This document shows, in pieces, positions 36,299 through 47,111 of a stretch of DNA of 64,000 nucleotides. This DNA is from Marchantia polymorpha subsp. ruderalis (lineage: Eukaryota; Streptophyta; Marchantiopsida; Marchantiales; Marchantiaceae), in assembly GCA_037833965.1 (NCBI GenBank), contig AP031358.1, forward strand, positions 18,050,001 to 18,114,000, read 5' to 3'. Under the pieces are notes generated by a model, which saw only the letters and a program-made list of their open reading frames with translations, made no database searches and was not told where the DNA came from. Every line of letters starts with the position of its first letter. Within the stretch, counting starts at the first letter, position 1. The translations under genes were made by a program, and so were the position numbers.

Positions 36299-36332
36299 GC
36301 GCAAGGCGAGAAATCCGCCTTCGGCGCTGCGC
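36299..36332 (+). repeat. Exact 34-bp direct repeat, copy 2
   Basis: This is identical to 35429-35462. A second repeated module, TTTGTCC(T/G)ATGCGCGGACGA, also occurs twice in the island, at about 35652 and 36228. Confidence 0.9.
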
Positions 36333-36500
36333 ACCCATGTCCGCGGCGTAGTACGGAGCTGGAGTTCAAATTGCCAATTCGAGCGTGTGAGTTAAGTCGG
36401 CGTCGGCGGAGCGTGAAGCCGCGCGTGAGAGAGGAGGCCGTTATAGCGAGGAGCCGGCGCGGCCATCAAGTGATTCGACCTTCACGCCCGAGAGCCGACC

Positions 36501-39500
36501 ATGACCTTCGACCAGGAGACGGAGGACGCCCCATTCTTGAATTCGCGATTTCACTTTCTAGTGCGAGCTGCGCGCGTCCACCTGCTAGGTGTTAGACACT
36601 CTAGACATCGCCGCGCGGAGAAGTACTTGATGGCTGAGAGAGAATTGAGTGCGCGCGCGTTGAGATTGAGATTGAGGTTTGGTTACCTCTCAGCTCTCCT
36701 CTCGGTCGCCTTACGAGTGAGAAAGGAACATCAGGTGCCTTTACGAGAGAAAGTGAGTGAGAAAGTTCAGTTCAATTTCGATATCATGAACATATTATTA
36801 CGTGGATGTAATTGTAAAGCGCGTTTAGTGTCGGTCGTTTAGAAGTGTAGTGTCGGTCGTTTAGTGTAAAGCTCTTTCATGCTCACGGTCTAATTTCAAG
36901 CTTTTTGGTTTTATAACCTCTGATATTGAATATTGGAGAGAAGGCTCTTACAGGCTGCAAACCCTATCACTGGATTTCCTGATCGCATCACTGATGTCAC
37001 AAATGAGTGAGTCGGATGCTCCAACACGTCAACGCTCGTCAAAATCACGGTTCCTTCGACATCATACTTAGTTTCTTCTTTTTAACTGGGATTTTTTTTA
37101 TTTTGGAAACACGTCAAATAATTCTATCTTTTTATTTTCAGCGAAAAAGCCAATGACTTTCCCAGAGCCTTGTCAATTTTTTCCTTTTTTCGTCAGTTTT
37201 TTTTTCCTTTTTTGTCAGACAGTCCCCGGTCCGCGATGAGCCCATTCTGGATCTTCAAGTTGGATCTTCAAGTCTGGAAAATGCCAAAGTAAGATTCTCC
37301 GACTCAAGATCAAACCTCATTTTAATCATGTGTTCATGGACATCCACCTAATTTCTGGATGTTAATTGCGAGTGTAGAGGTTTCCATAGACGTCAAGATT
37401 ACCAGTACAAAGTCGACACGTTACTTTCTTCTCAACTCATGACAGAGCAAGTAATGACAACGTGAACCGGTACAATACGTGAATTTAGATTTCCCAAGCT
37501 TTCATGTGATTATTTCTGGCAGGTAGATAATTTTGCTGAACTCAGTATATTTTGGTTGAAACGGTTCAATTCTGTAAGCATGAGAAAGCATGATGTAACC
37601 GACACGTAGTGCAGCCAACCCAGTTTGCATATTGAGGACTTTTTATGCATCGTATACAAGTACTTCTCTCCTTCAATGGTGCTCCCATATTTGCTCTCTT
37701 TTATTCCCTTCATTCTCGCTTTAAAAGCATGAACCTTCAGTATCTAGACTCTTCAATCAGAAATAGCACAACTTACGGTAAATAGAGGAATGGTAGTTCA
37801 ATTGCTTAAAAATACATCATCCTAACTGCAGAGTTCAATCTACATATGTAAATCTCGCCAACATCCCCTCCATTTTTTAATCAAGTGTAGGGCTGAAATG
37901 TGCTGTATGTCTCTTCTCATATGTCCACTTTGTGACGAAGGTTCCTTCTTCAGATTATGTACACAACATTTTGACCCGTTGTAATACATGTTATATCTAT
38001 GTTTCGTTTGTACATATTCTATTGGATTATCATTCGACAAAAGCCCATTCCCTTACATCACTAGCGTAGAGTTTAATCCTATGCAAAATCTTTTTTCTTC
38101 TCGCTTCTGAACGATATACAGTAGCTACTAAGTAATTCAACGTGTCTTTTACCAGAAATCTTCTTCCCTCACTCATCTAAATGAGCTACCGTTTGATTGC
38201 AATAATAGAGTCTCAGATCCATTACAATTTCTCAATTTTTGACCAGAGGATGCCAGAGAGCAACAAAGCTTATCAGTCCTCTCACTGGTTTTGTTTAACT
38301 TGTGTTAGAAACAGGTGATATCTTCAATCTCTCCCACGGTTTTCACTCGAAGTACTGAAGCCAGACATTTCTGTAAGCTTCAACAATTTGGCCTTCCACA
38401 AAGAGAGAACTGAGAATCCATATGTACACCATTTCTGGAGTTTTGCCCCACATTTTTGATGTGTTGAAGAGGTAAAGTACGCGCTTTTGAGTTTTACCTC
38501 AAAGTTGAGTTCTAGTAAGGCAGAAGAAAGTCGAGGACCATGTAATCAAAGAGTTCATACTGTAAGATCTCCGGGAAGCTGTATATGGAGAGTGAACTAA
38601 TGCTCGTGAATTGAAAATGCTCATAAATAAAATGGGATTTTCTTTGAATGTTGATTTTAATGGCCGTGTCAGAGCTCTACAATGTATTGTTGCTAGTCTT
38701 TTCTGAGCAGCCTTGCATGCACAGCTCTTTTCCTGTGATCAGACTCTGCTTGGTGTAGAGGGAGATCCTCAGCATGATCTGGATTCTTTTGAAGTGATAT
38801 ATATCATAGCCCAGTTTAGTTGGGTACAACTCAGGAGAACTATTTGGACATATTTATTGTTTTTCAAACACACGGATGCTTACGTGACGGCGACTTCATC
38901 TTAACAGTGACTTTATTCCAGGGGTTGCACGAACTGTGCACTGTGCGGTGTTCTGTAACACAATCACGGTACGGTATTTTAGACTTTGGACAGAAACGGT
39001 CAGCTTGGACTGCGTAGATTTCGTTATCATGGCTTACATGCACTTGACGAAGCATACCAAACTGAGGTACATGTCTCAGACATGAAGCCATGTTGATACT
39101 GTATAGCAGCCATAGGAGATCGCCCTGTTCAACCACGTTCCAGTAACCAGCATACGTCTTGACCAACTTCCTGTCAAAAGCTGGGACTACAGACAATTCA
39201 TAGACTAGACATCACAGTTAGTTTTGCCTGTGCTGCTGTACAGCACAATGGATTCTAATGTGACAGTTTACATTATCTTTTGTAGCAAGGTACATACAAT
39301 TTGTATCTCTTGTGATTTGCTCTATGTTCTTTGAGATCAGATAATTGGAAAGCCGCCCTTAGTAGGAACATGTAGATTTTTATACAGTAGTTACGGCACA
39401 ACACCAAGAGCACAGTTTGGGTGGAACTTCATTCAGTATCTTCAGGAATTTGTTGACTGAATACAATGCTTATTCGTATTGGTTTATTGAACATTGACAC

Positions 39501-39538
39501 AAGACTCTTTTTGCGAGCCAGCGGTGTAGTGAGCGGTC
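36501..39538. other. Intergenic, with a short tandem repeat
   Basis: The GC content falls off after about 36740. A 17-base unit TAGTGTCGGTCGTTTAG occurs at 36826-36842 and 36848-36864. The sequence around 36600-36900, with GAGA-rich and AGTGAG-rich stretches, looks like transposon or LTR leader DNA but is unidentified. The remainder to 39538 has only short frames without resemblance to known proteins. The promoter of the gene at 39539 must lie at its end. Confidence 0.45.
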
Positions 39539-42030
39539 ATGGCGGAAGTATTTGGGGGCGAACTGGAAGAGGCGATATTGGATAGGCACTATGCGAAGGT
39601 GCCACACGTCACCAAGGGCGGTAGGCATAACTGGAAATGCCTACTGCAAGGTTGTCCTTTCCCAGGAACATTTTCCCAAAAAAATTATATCGAAAACCAT
39701 TGGAGGAAAGACCATGTGGACTGTCATCTCCAAATTATCCAGAAGCTTCCACCTGGACCAAAGACGACTGGAGTTTCCAGGAAGGCTGACAAGAAAGAGT
39801 TGATTGACTCTTGTGACAAGTATTTTGGTAATTTCTGTCAACGTTGGATCAAGCACAAGCAAGATAAGTTGGACTTGTTTCGAGGCGAGGTATGCAATTC
39901 TTCGGTCTCAAGTTTTTTTTTTCTATTTGCATTGTTTATTTCAAATTGAATTCAAGTAGACTTCCACAAATAATTTGAGATTTATTATGTTCAGATTGCA
40001 ATAACCGTATATATGTTGCAGAATTGACAGTTTGAGTTGTGTGTCTAGATTATTAAGGGGTAATTCGACCAAAAGATATATTCTCTAATGACAGGAGAGG
40101 ATATAGGAGAATTGGAGGAACCTCCGGTGATTTTGAGGGCCATGAGACTCGTATGCAAGAATTTCCTTCCAGGTTGGAACATGTTGAGAATTCCAGAGTT
40201 TACAAATTTTATCTTTGATCATCTTGACGAACTACTGGATCCCTGTAAGAGAAAGGCACAGTTCGTAGATTTTATTCAACAGTGGGTGAAGGGAGAGCAC
40301 GCCAAAAACAAAATGAGCAGTCAACGGCGAGGTATGAAGAAGTTAGAGATTGACATTGACGAAGTTGAAGCCATGGAAGATCTTGTGGCAATCTTGAGTG
40401 CAGATGACAGTTGCAGCGATTTGAAAGCTGAGGCAAAAGAATGGATATTATTCTGTGGTAAGTACAGTTGGATTGAACAATCCAACTGGAATCCATCTTT
40501 GGAATGTAATGAACGAATAATCTTGAAATTTCTGGATTATCTCTATAGTCCAATGGGCAGGAAAGCTAAACTTGATCTTGGAGAAGCCGTTCTGAAAGGT
40601 CGAATGAAGCGCATGGCCAACCTGGGTGTCATCAAAGATGAAGAGACAGCTCGGACAAAGGTCAGACATTCTTACTCCTGACGTAAAGATTTTTCAATTT
40701 GTAATGTTTATGTTACAATTACAGATATTGCAGTTTGGATATGATCTAAGAGTATTGTGCTTGTTTTTTTTTCAGGGTGAGATTTCAAAGTCAGCTCTTG
40801 ATGAATCAGAGATGTATGGTTTCGTAGAGCCCATACTACCATTTTTTATGTCTGTACATATATCACAAGAAGTTGAAAAGTGGGGAGCGAAGGTTGAAGT
40901 CAAGAGGATGGATGCAAAAAAACGAAATCTTCTCTTAGAGTGGGGAGCGAAGTATACGGCAGACGAACTTAATACGACAGACGCCTCATATAAGATCCGT
41001 GTCAGCACACTTGGCACTCTGATATACATGTACTATACCCGTATCGGACTGAGGTTGAATATATATATATATATACGGCAGATGTTCATTGTCGGACATA
41101 CAAGATGATTGCACATTATATAACATAAGGCCGGGACGGGTTTAGCTGCACAAACTTATACATAGCCCCTATATAGGGCCTTCATAGACCCAGGCAGGTG
41201 TCATCCGGCAGTGACCCGTGACGGAAGTTCTTCTTTTCGCTGCGACTCTCCTCTTTTGGACCAAAGATGGAAGAATGTGCGGGCAGGCTAACCGGGCAGG
41301 TTTTTCATTGGCACTCAATTTTCCGGTGGAGCATCAAAGTGATTGAATTAGATCGCTCCGCTTTCCGGCAGACGGATCTAACGATGGACTATAAGAACAC
41401 TTTGCGGGGAGGGTCGGCGGACCATACATTCCGGCAACCATGTAGATGCGCTCAACCGGAATGAATGACTCATCTGAAAATGGCAGGAATGGGCAAACTA
41501 TCTTCCTCGGTATACTGGTATAGAACAAATTTATGCACTGAAGAGGACGATATTTGATTCGACTCCAGCAACATCAAGACCTGCTGATGGTCAAACCAAA
41601 GCAACTCGCATATACAAGAGACGATTCTTGAAGTGCTGTACTTAAAGCTACAAAAGAAAAAACGCACTTGAGATTCTTGGTTAAGTCCGTCACAGCAACA
41701 CACAAACAAAGGGTCAGTAAAATGGGCTGTTGCTGCCAACAAGTGGTGGAATAAAGTTGAACTGTTTGCAACAGCGATGTCTCTTGTTAAGGATCTTAGC
41801 AAAGGACCAGAACGTGATCGCGGCGGGAAACGTGCAAGTAAGATCGTTCCCAAGCATTTTCTTTGAGCTTTAATTTTAACTGAAATATGTTGTATCAAAA
41901 TGATAATATCTGCGATTGGGTTACTGTTATTACAGATAGGAGAACTCGTTCTTCAGATGGTAACATGGATGTAGGCGTCAAGAGAAAGCCACCTGGTGAG
42001 AGGACACGACGTGCTAACATATGGCGATGA
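39539..42030 (+). CDS. Zinc-finger-like protein of unknown function, apparently split by a repeat insertion
   Basis: ATG 39539 opens an exon to 39889 with a C2H2/BED-like finger (C-x4-C, then H-x4-H in NHWRKDHVD). Exon 2 (about 40076 or 40095 to 40660) and exon 3 (from 40776) continue with charged, mostly helical-looking sequence that I do not recognise (for example EPILPFFMSVHISQEVEKWG). Exon 3 reads to about 41009 (YKIRVST) and then enters the left arm of the inverted repeat. Beyond the arm a frame resumes (about 41693-41837, KGSVKWAVAANKWWNKVELF). It splices in phase to 41936-42030, ending at TGA 42028-42030 with a basic tail (VKRKPPGERTRRANIWR). I infer one gene interrupted by the repeat. 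Alternatives are two genes, or an accessory gene of a transposon. Function is unknown. Confidence 0.55.
41010..41690 (+). repeat. Left arm of a 680-bp inverted repeat pair
   Basis: The arm begins CTTGGCACTCTGATATAC and ends TTGGTTAAGTCCGT. Its reverse complement is at 44252-44930 with only occasional differences seen by eye (for example AGGAATG against AAGAATG, and ACGC against ACTC). It includes an AT microsatellite near 41060 and the block shared with 31030-31290. No terminal inverted repeats or poly-A tail are evident, so its class is unknown. It occupies the break in the zinc-finger-like gene. Confidence 0.92.
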
Positions 42031-44251
42031 GTTGAAAGTCGTACGTGGACTTCGATACTGGTTAGTTTCACTTACAAAAGTCTTAAATGGCAATTTTCAT
42101 ACCTGTTTTTTTTCCCACTCTACCTAGATAGGCTCCAATGTGGCTCGAAAGAAGTGGTATGGGGTTTTTTCTCCTCATTTCTTCCTTGTAGTTGGTGTAC
42201 TTGTCCTATTTTTGAAGAGGAAGCGGATAATTATATGTATTTTGAATAGGTGTTTTAGATCGCTATGCTTTTGCTTCAGTAACCATGGTAGTGTAGTTGC
42301 TTCATTCTGGAACTCGAAATCTGCTGAGGTCAGTCTGAACTGGATCCTTAACGTATGGTTATCCTTAACGTATTCATAAAATCACCGTTCTTGGATTCTG
42401 GGACGGTAGATCAGTATCTGATTATAATTTTGCTTTTTTTGATACAGCTTTTATGGTGCCAACGAAGGATGCAAGTGCGATGACAAGTCCTCATGCAACC
42501 CTTGCAATCGCAAATGAGAGAGAACACCTCCAAATTATGCTGTTTATATTCCACGAAGTCATCCTCAGTCGACTCAGGATGATGAGCTGTAGCGAAAGTT
42601 TTGCAGATCATGTATGCAGTGGCTTTAGGACGCACTCATCACTTTCTGGAAGTTTGACTGTGCTTTCAGTTGACAGTTCGCAGCTTTAGAGTTTTTGTAT
42701 TGGAACAAAATTGGAATAGAGCTACATAGTGCACTACACATTAACTTTTCTGTACACTCGGATTTTTCTACAGTCTCAGACTTATTTGAATTATGAATTT
42801 GAAGCCTTGGAGGCTAATTTTGAATCTTTTTGTATTGTGAGATGTCAACGTGGTTTTTAGTACCAGTTCGGTTCATGGAAGCTGTAAGTTAGGAGATAGT
42901 CAATCTACATGGTGGCACACAGGTCGAAAGCAAAAATATAGGGTCACATGAAAGGGAGAGAAACATACCCAACAAATCTAGCTCAATGATAAGAGATACA
43001 AAGAAAAGGAATCGGTACTACCTTCTCCATAAAAAGTCATTTCTTTTTCAAACAATATCTCCCGCCTATTTCTGTGTGTTTATAAACGCAGAGATGTGAG
43101 ATGTAATTGTGAAACATATAGCTCATTTTGTATTAACTGCTGTCGGATGAAGAAACTTACTATATGTTCCGACCAGTTTAATTGATGTTTGAATTTTTTC
43201 ATAGATTTAGATCAAACTTCGATTGCGATTCTGCTTTGTATCGCAATGTAACTTGATCACTGAACCTGACAACTGACAAAGGAAACATGCATAGCTTGGT
43301 AAAACTCCTTAATATGTCACATTTTCATATCACTTGTAGGTGCTCTTCTCTCCGTCGTCGTGTGAAGTAAATGTATTTACCCTCCATTCATTTAAAGGAG
43401 CAAGATCTGTTGCCCATATGAGGTCCAGGTAAATATCTGAACTTGTTACATCCGATTTCGTGTACGCTTGAAACACTCATATACCCAAAATTGGAATCAA
43501 TAGTTTAGATTCAACACTCGGTACTGTGGAATTTAATAGATGATCTATACTCTTGAGAGACGTGAAGTAGCACTTGCTCAGCCAGGGCGAGGGGTCTATG
43601 GTCTTCAGGTCATAGCATGTTCATATCAACGGGTACAGTTTGTATAAATGTTACCATAGATCAGAAAAAGTGTCAGGAACTTAAAAGATTGTCACTATCT
43701 CTTATATCCATACATAAGAATAGACTAAGCTCAAACACGTCTCAGGCATCCTTTTAGTAAGAGTCTGGTTCACCGACATATCTCCCTTCCGTTCAGAAAA
43801 TGAGCAAGAGCCCTCGAAGATTATCAAAGAAGAAAAATTTTAATCAGATTTGGAACGTTGTTGTCAGGTCTCCATGTACCGTAATGTTGGACTTTACCTG
43901 TGACATAATTAATACTCTGCTGTAGATCATACTGAAACTGAAATGAATGTAACCAAATAGAGAGTACCCGTCAAGATATTAAATTTTGCACGCCTCCTTA
44001 TTACCAGTTTTCTAGACAGAGTGTGACTAGCACAGTAATACGTGTAGGGCATGAATCTCATATTTTTTCTGCTGTAAATTTCACTCGGAATGATCTGATC
44101 CATCTGAGGTCCAAACTTTTGACCTCTCAAATAACCAGTTCTACAAACTCTTCGTATGCTCATAAATTATGGGCTTTGCAAGTTCCTCTTGGCAATGAAA
44201 ATCTTCTTATAGAAGATACCCTCAATTCATGATTTACTGATCATGAGTGTT
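42031..44251. other. Intergenic between the inverted arms, no gene seen
   Basis: The central part of the inverted structure holds only short frames without family resemblance or splice support. The 3' UTR of the preceding gene presumably occupies its start. Confidence 0.5.
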
Positions 44252-44930
44252 ACGGACTTAACCAAGAATCTCAAGTGAGTTTTTTCTTTTGTAGCTTTAA
44301 GTACAGCACTTCAAGAATCGTCTCTTGTATATGCGAGTTGCTTTGGTTTGACCATCAGCAGGTCTTGATGTTGCTGGAGTCGAATCAAATATCGTCCTCT
44401 TCAGTGCATAAATTTGTTCTATACCAGTATACCGAGGAAGATAGTTTGCCCATTCTTGCCATTTTCAGATGAGTCATTCATTCCGGTTGAGCGCATCTAC
44501 ATGGTTGCCGGAATGTATGGTCCGCCGACCCTCCCCGCAAAGTGTTCTTATAGTCCATCGTTAGATCCGTCTGCCGGAAAGCGGAGCGATCTAATTCAAT
44601 CACTTTGATGCTCCACCGGAAAATTGAGTGCCAATGAAAAACCTGCCCGGTTAGCCTGCCCGCACATTCTTCCATCTTTGGTCCAAAAGAGGAGAGTCGC
44701 AGCGAAAAGAAGAACTTCCGTCACGGGTCACTGCCGGATGACACCTGCCTGGGTCTATGAAGGCCCTATATAGGGGCTATGTATAAGTTTGTGCAGCTAA
44801 ACCCGTCCCGGCCTTATGTTATATAATGTGCAATCATCTTGTATGTCCGACAATGAACATCTGCCGTATATATATATATATTCAACCTCAGTCCGATACG
44901 GGTATAGTACATGTATATCAGAGTGCCAAG
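44252..44930 (-). repeat. Right arm of the 680-bp inverted repeat pair
   Basis: This is the reverse complement of 41010-41690, near identical over its length. Flanking bases differ from those of the left arm, which supports two separate insertions or an inverted duplication limited to the element. Confidence 0.92.
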
Positions 44931-45159
44931 CACGTTAGAAACTCAAGCCGCATACGAAAACTGAATAAACAATCATTGACGTGGTAAAAGAAAGTTTATC
45001 GGCTTTAACTCTACTATCTCCTGCTAGCAAGTCTTAAAAGTACTAATACAAATCGCACTTCATGAACATAGTATTTTTTTCAACGCGAAGTACTAAGTAA
45101 TATAGTACTAAGTAATATAGGAAAAAAGCATGACAAGTAGTTTTATTTATAATATGTAA

Positions 45160-45772
45160 ATATTTACTTGATGGTACCCCATGTAAAACTTAAATTGTTT
45201 ATTAACTGGACACTTTATGTTTTGGACACGTCATTCATTTTTTAATATCCACAAACGGTGAACCTAATGAAACTCTGTCGATCAAAATTGTCTGTTCTCA
45301 AACTGGACCGAGAATGTATAAGATTCTTGGGGTTGCGGAAACAAATGTTTTCAGATCTAACCATCCATGCCTGAGGAGCGTGTTCTCCACAATCAATTGA
45401 CAATTTCCAGTCGCGCATGAAATTGAGTGCTTATGATTAGAAATTGACTACCTTTCTGCAACACGTCAGTCGGGGTTAGTCGGGGTTATTCACAGAGACA
45501 GCCAGACTGATCTGGACCATGGAAGCAAGAAGATTGAAGTAACGAGTCTTGGTCTTCTTCGAGTACTTCTTCCTGTTATTTCATCTAACCTATCCCTGTC
45601 AAGAATTCCTCGTAAATCTCGATGGCAGAACTCCACTAAAACTTCCATCATATGTTTACAATAACACCTTTTAGACTTTCGCGACGGTGTACCATCCTTG
45701 GGGTATGACGAAATTTGATAATTCACATCAAATAATTTAGGTTTTCATCGGTCCCATCAAACAAATATCTCA
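45160..45772. mobile_element. Putative non-autonomous TIR DNA element, second family member
   Basis: The left end (TTTACTTGATGGTACCCC, then TAAAACTTAAATTG) and the right end (reverse complement GAGATATTTGTTTGATGG, then GAAAACCTAAATTATTTGATG) match each other and the ends of the element at 16346-17236. The order of motifs is the same: TTGATGG, ACC, AAAACNNAA, TTGATG. The interior differs and encodes nothing recognisable. Confidence 0.5.
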
Positions 45773-47111
45773 CATGATATGGGTAGAAATTAATCTTATT
45801 CAAACAACTGTATTTGCAATTGTTGGAGACTTTCATTTGGCCCTATTTAAGTAATACTAAAGATGCTCAAACTTCGCGTACAATAGAATGAAGACAGATG
45901 ATGGTCGAGATGACCTTCACGAAAGTTTCTAGTGTGACAAGGCCGGTGTCCTAGAAAGTGTTTAGATGATAGGCCGATACTCGATGGGGTTTGTGATTAG
46001 AGGATACACCGTCTGTCGGTTTCTTTTGGATTCTCAAGTTTGGTTTTGAACGTTCGCTTTACTTGTCCTCAGTATCAAGATTGTACTTTTAGTGGCCGAC
46101 GGCATCTTGGCCACTACAATCTGATTTACACTTTTGTATGCAGTCAAATAGAAGAAAGCGTTAATCCGTATGACTGCTCAGCCTCTTGCCGTAGCTGTTA
46201 TCTCATTTCTTGCTTCCAGTAGGAGATATCTCCGACACTAAGTATAGTTAAGTCTGTTGATCCTCGGGCAGAAGATTTCACTTGTAGTATTATCGATTTT
46301 CGATTAGGGTAATCTTCGCTGTAGACGCTTCGAGTGTAGCGTGTTTGTCAACGATGGTATCATCACGAGTGACAATCAACAAAGCATGTTGTGTACAAGC
46401 TTCCGTTGGATGTAATACCAGAAACCTCTTCAACCTCTCAGTTGACAGTCTATCTGCCTTCAGACTGTTAATTGGAGGTTCTACAAGGGATGTGTTAACC
46501 CGTCGTGTTTCGGATACCTCATTGCCAGCTTGAATATCGTGTACTACAAGAACGCAAAACATTATGCTCGATTTGTAACAATAAGAGTTGCAACGATATA
46601 TAAGATCTCTGCCCTTTAATAAAAACTCCCTGTGAAAAACTCACTCGCAGGGCGTTGCCGTGATGGGCAGGGCGAACACTGGATCGATGCGAATGCATAC
46701 ATGACCACTGAACTCATGATTATACGATACACAGGGTCACTTTGTCGAGGAAAAGATGGGGACGAACTTCGGAGACTATATCCGAGGACTAAGCTACTGC
46801 AGGTCTTCCGCCACACCACCTCTGGGCAGCGTGAGCGGAATCAACTCCCTCTGTAGTCAACTCAACTCTCACGACGATAAGAACCTGTCCACGTGATTGC
46901 AGATGTGCCGAACTTGAGGGCAAAGGCATTCACGTGAGTGGTCTGGAGTCGGAATGATTACCTCCTGCTCTTGATAGAATCACTTGATCTCGCAGCTCAT
47001 CTTTTGAGATAGAGAAACAAGGTCCTCATGACAACAGGTTGAGAGCTTCACGAGGGTGACATACACACACCCAAAATTTGACCAAGATGCAAATAACGCT
47101 CATGGTGTAAT
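45773..47111. other. Intergenic between the TIR element and NAF1
   Basis: A 90-codon frame with ATG at 46562 (minus strand, to 46290) has no resemblance to a known protein and overlaps a plus-strand frame, so I do not call it. The end next to 47111 is presumably the NAF1 3' UTR. Confidence 0.45.

Larger units (their letters stand above)
35376..36500. repeat. GC-rich island of short palindromes and repeated modules
   Basis: Base composition switches abruptly from AT-rich to GC-rich. The island holds at least four variants of a palindrome with the core CGCCTACGCGTAGGCG: a perfect 24-bp form at 35676-35699 and imperfect ones at 35736-35751, 36131-36146 and 36148-36163. It also holds a perfect 16-bp palindrome GTTGACCGCGGTCAAC at 36035-36050, a 19-bp one at 35932-35950 (CCGTACGG units), many CGCCTTCGGCG motifs, and the exact 34-bp repeat listed separately. 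Open frames here overlap on both strands and resemble no protein. It could be a repeat-rich organelle-derived or algal-type segment, part of a large LTR, or a local repeat expansion. Confidence 0.85.

Noticed and set aside
35366-36595. Several open frames in the GC-rich island
   Set aside because: All frames are open because the GC-rich repeats contain few stop codons. The peptides are repeat translations rich in Arg, Ala and Gly.
37785-37850. tRNA-like segment with TAGTTCAATTG and AGTTCAATCT
   Set aside because: The D-arm string resembles plastid trnD, but no acceptor stem or anticodon arm pairs, and the match is too short to separate from chance.
41470-41898. 142-codon minus-strand frame across the left arm edge
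   Set aside because: It spans repeat and non-repeat DNA. The plus strand carries the spliced, in-phase exon, so this is a shadow frame.
46290-46562. 90-codon minus-strand frame with ATG
   Set aside because: No recognisable domain, an overlapping plus-strand frame, and no splice or promoter context.
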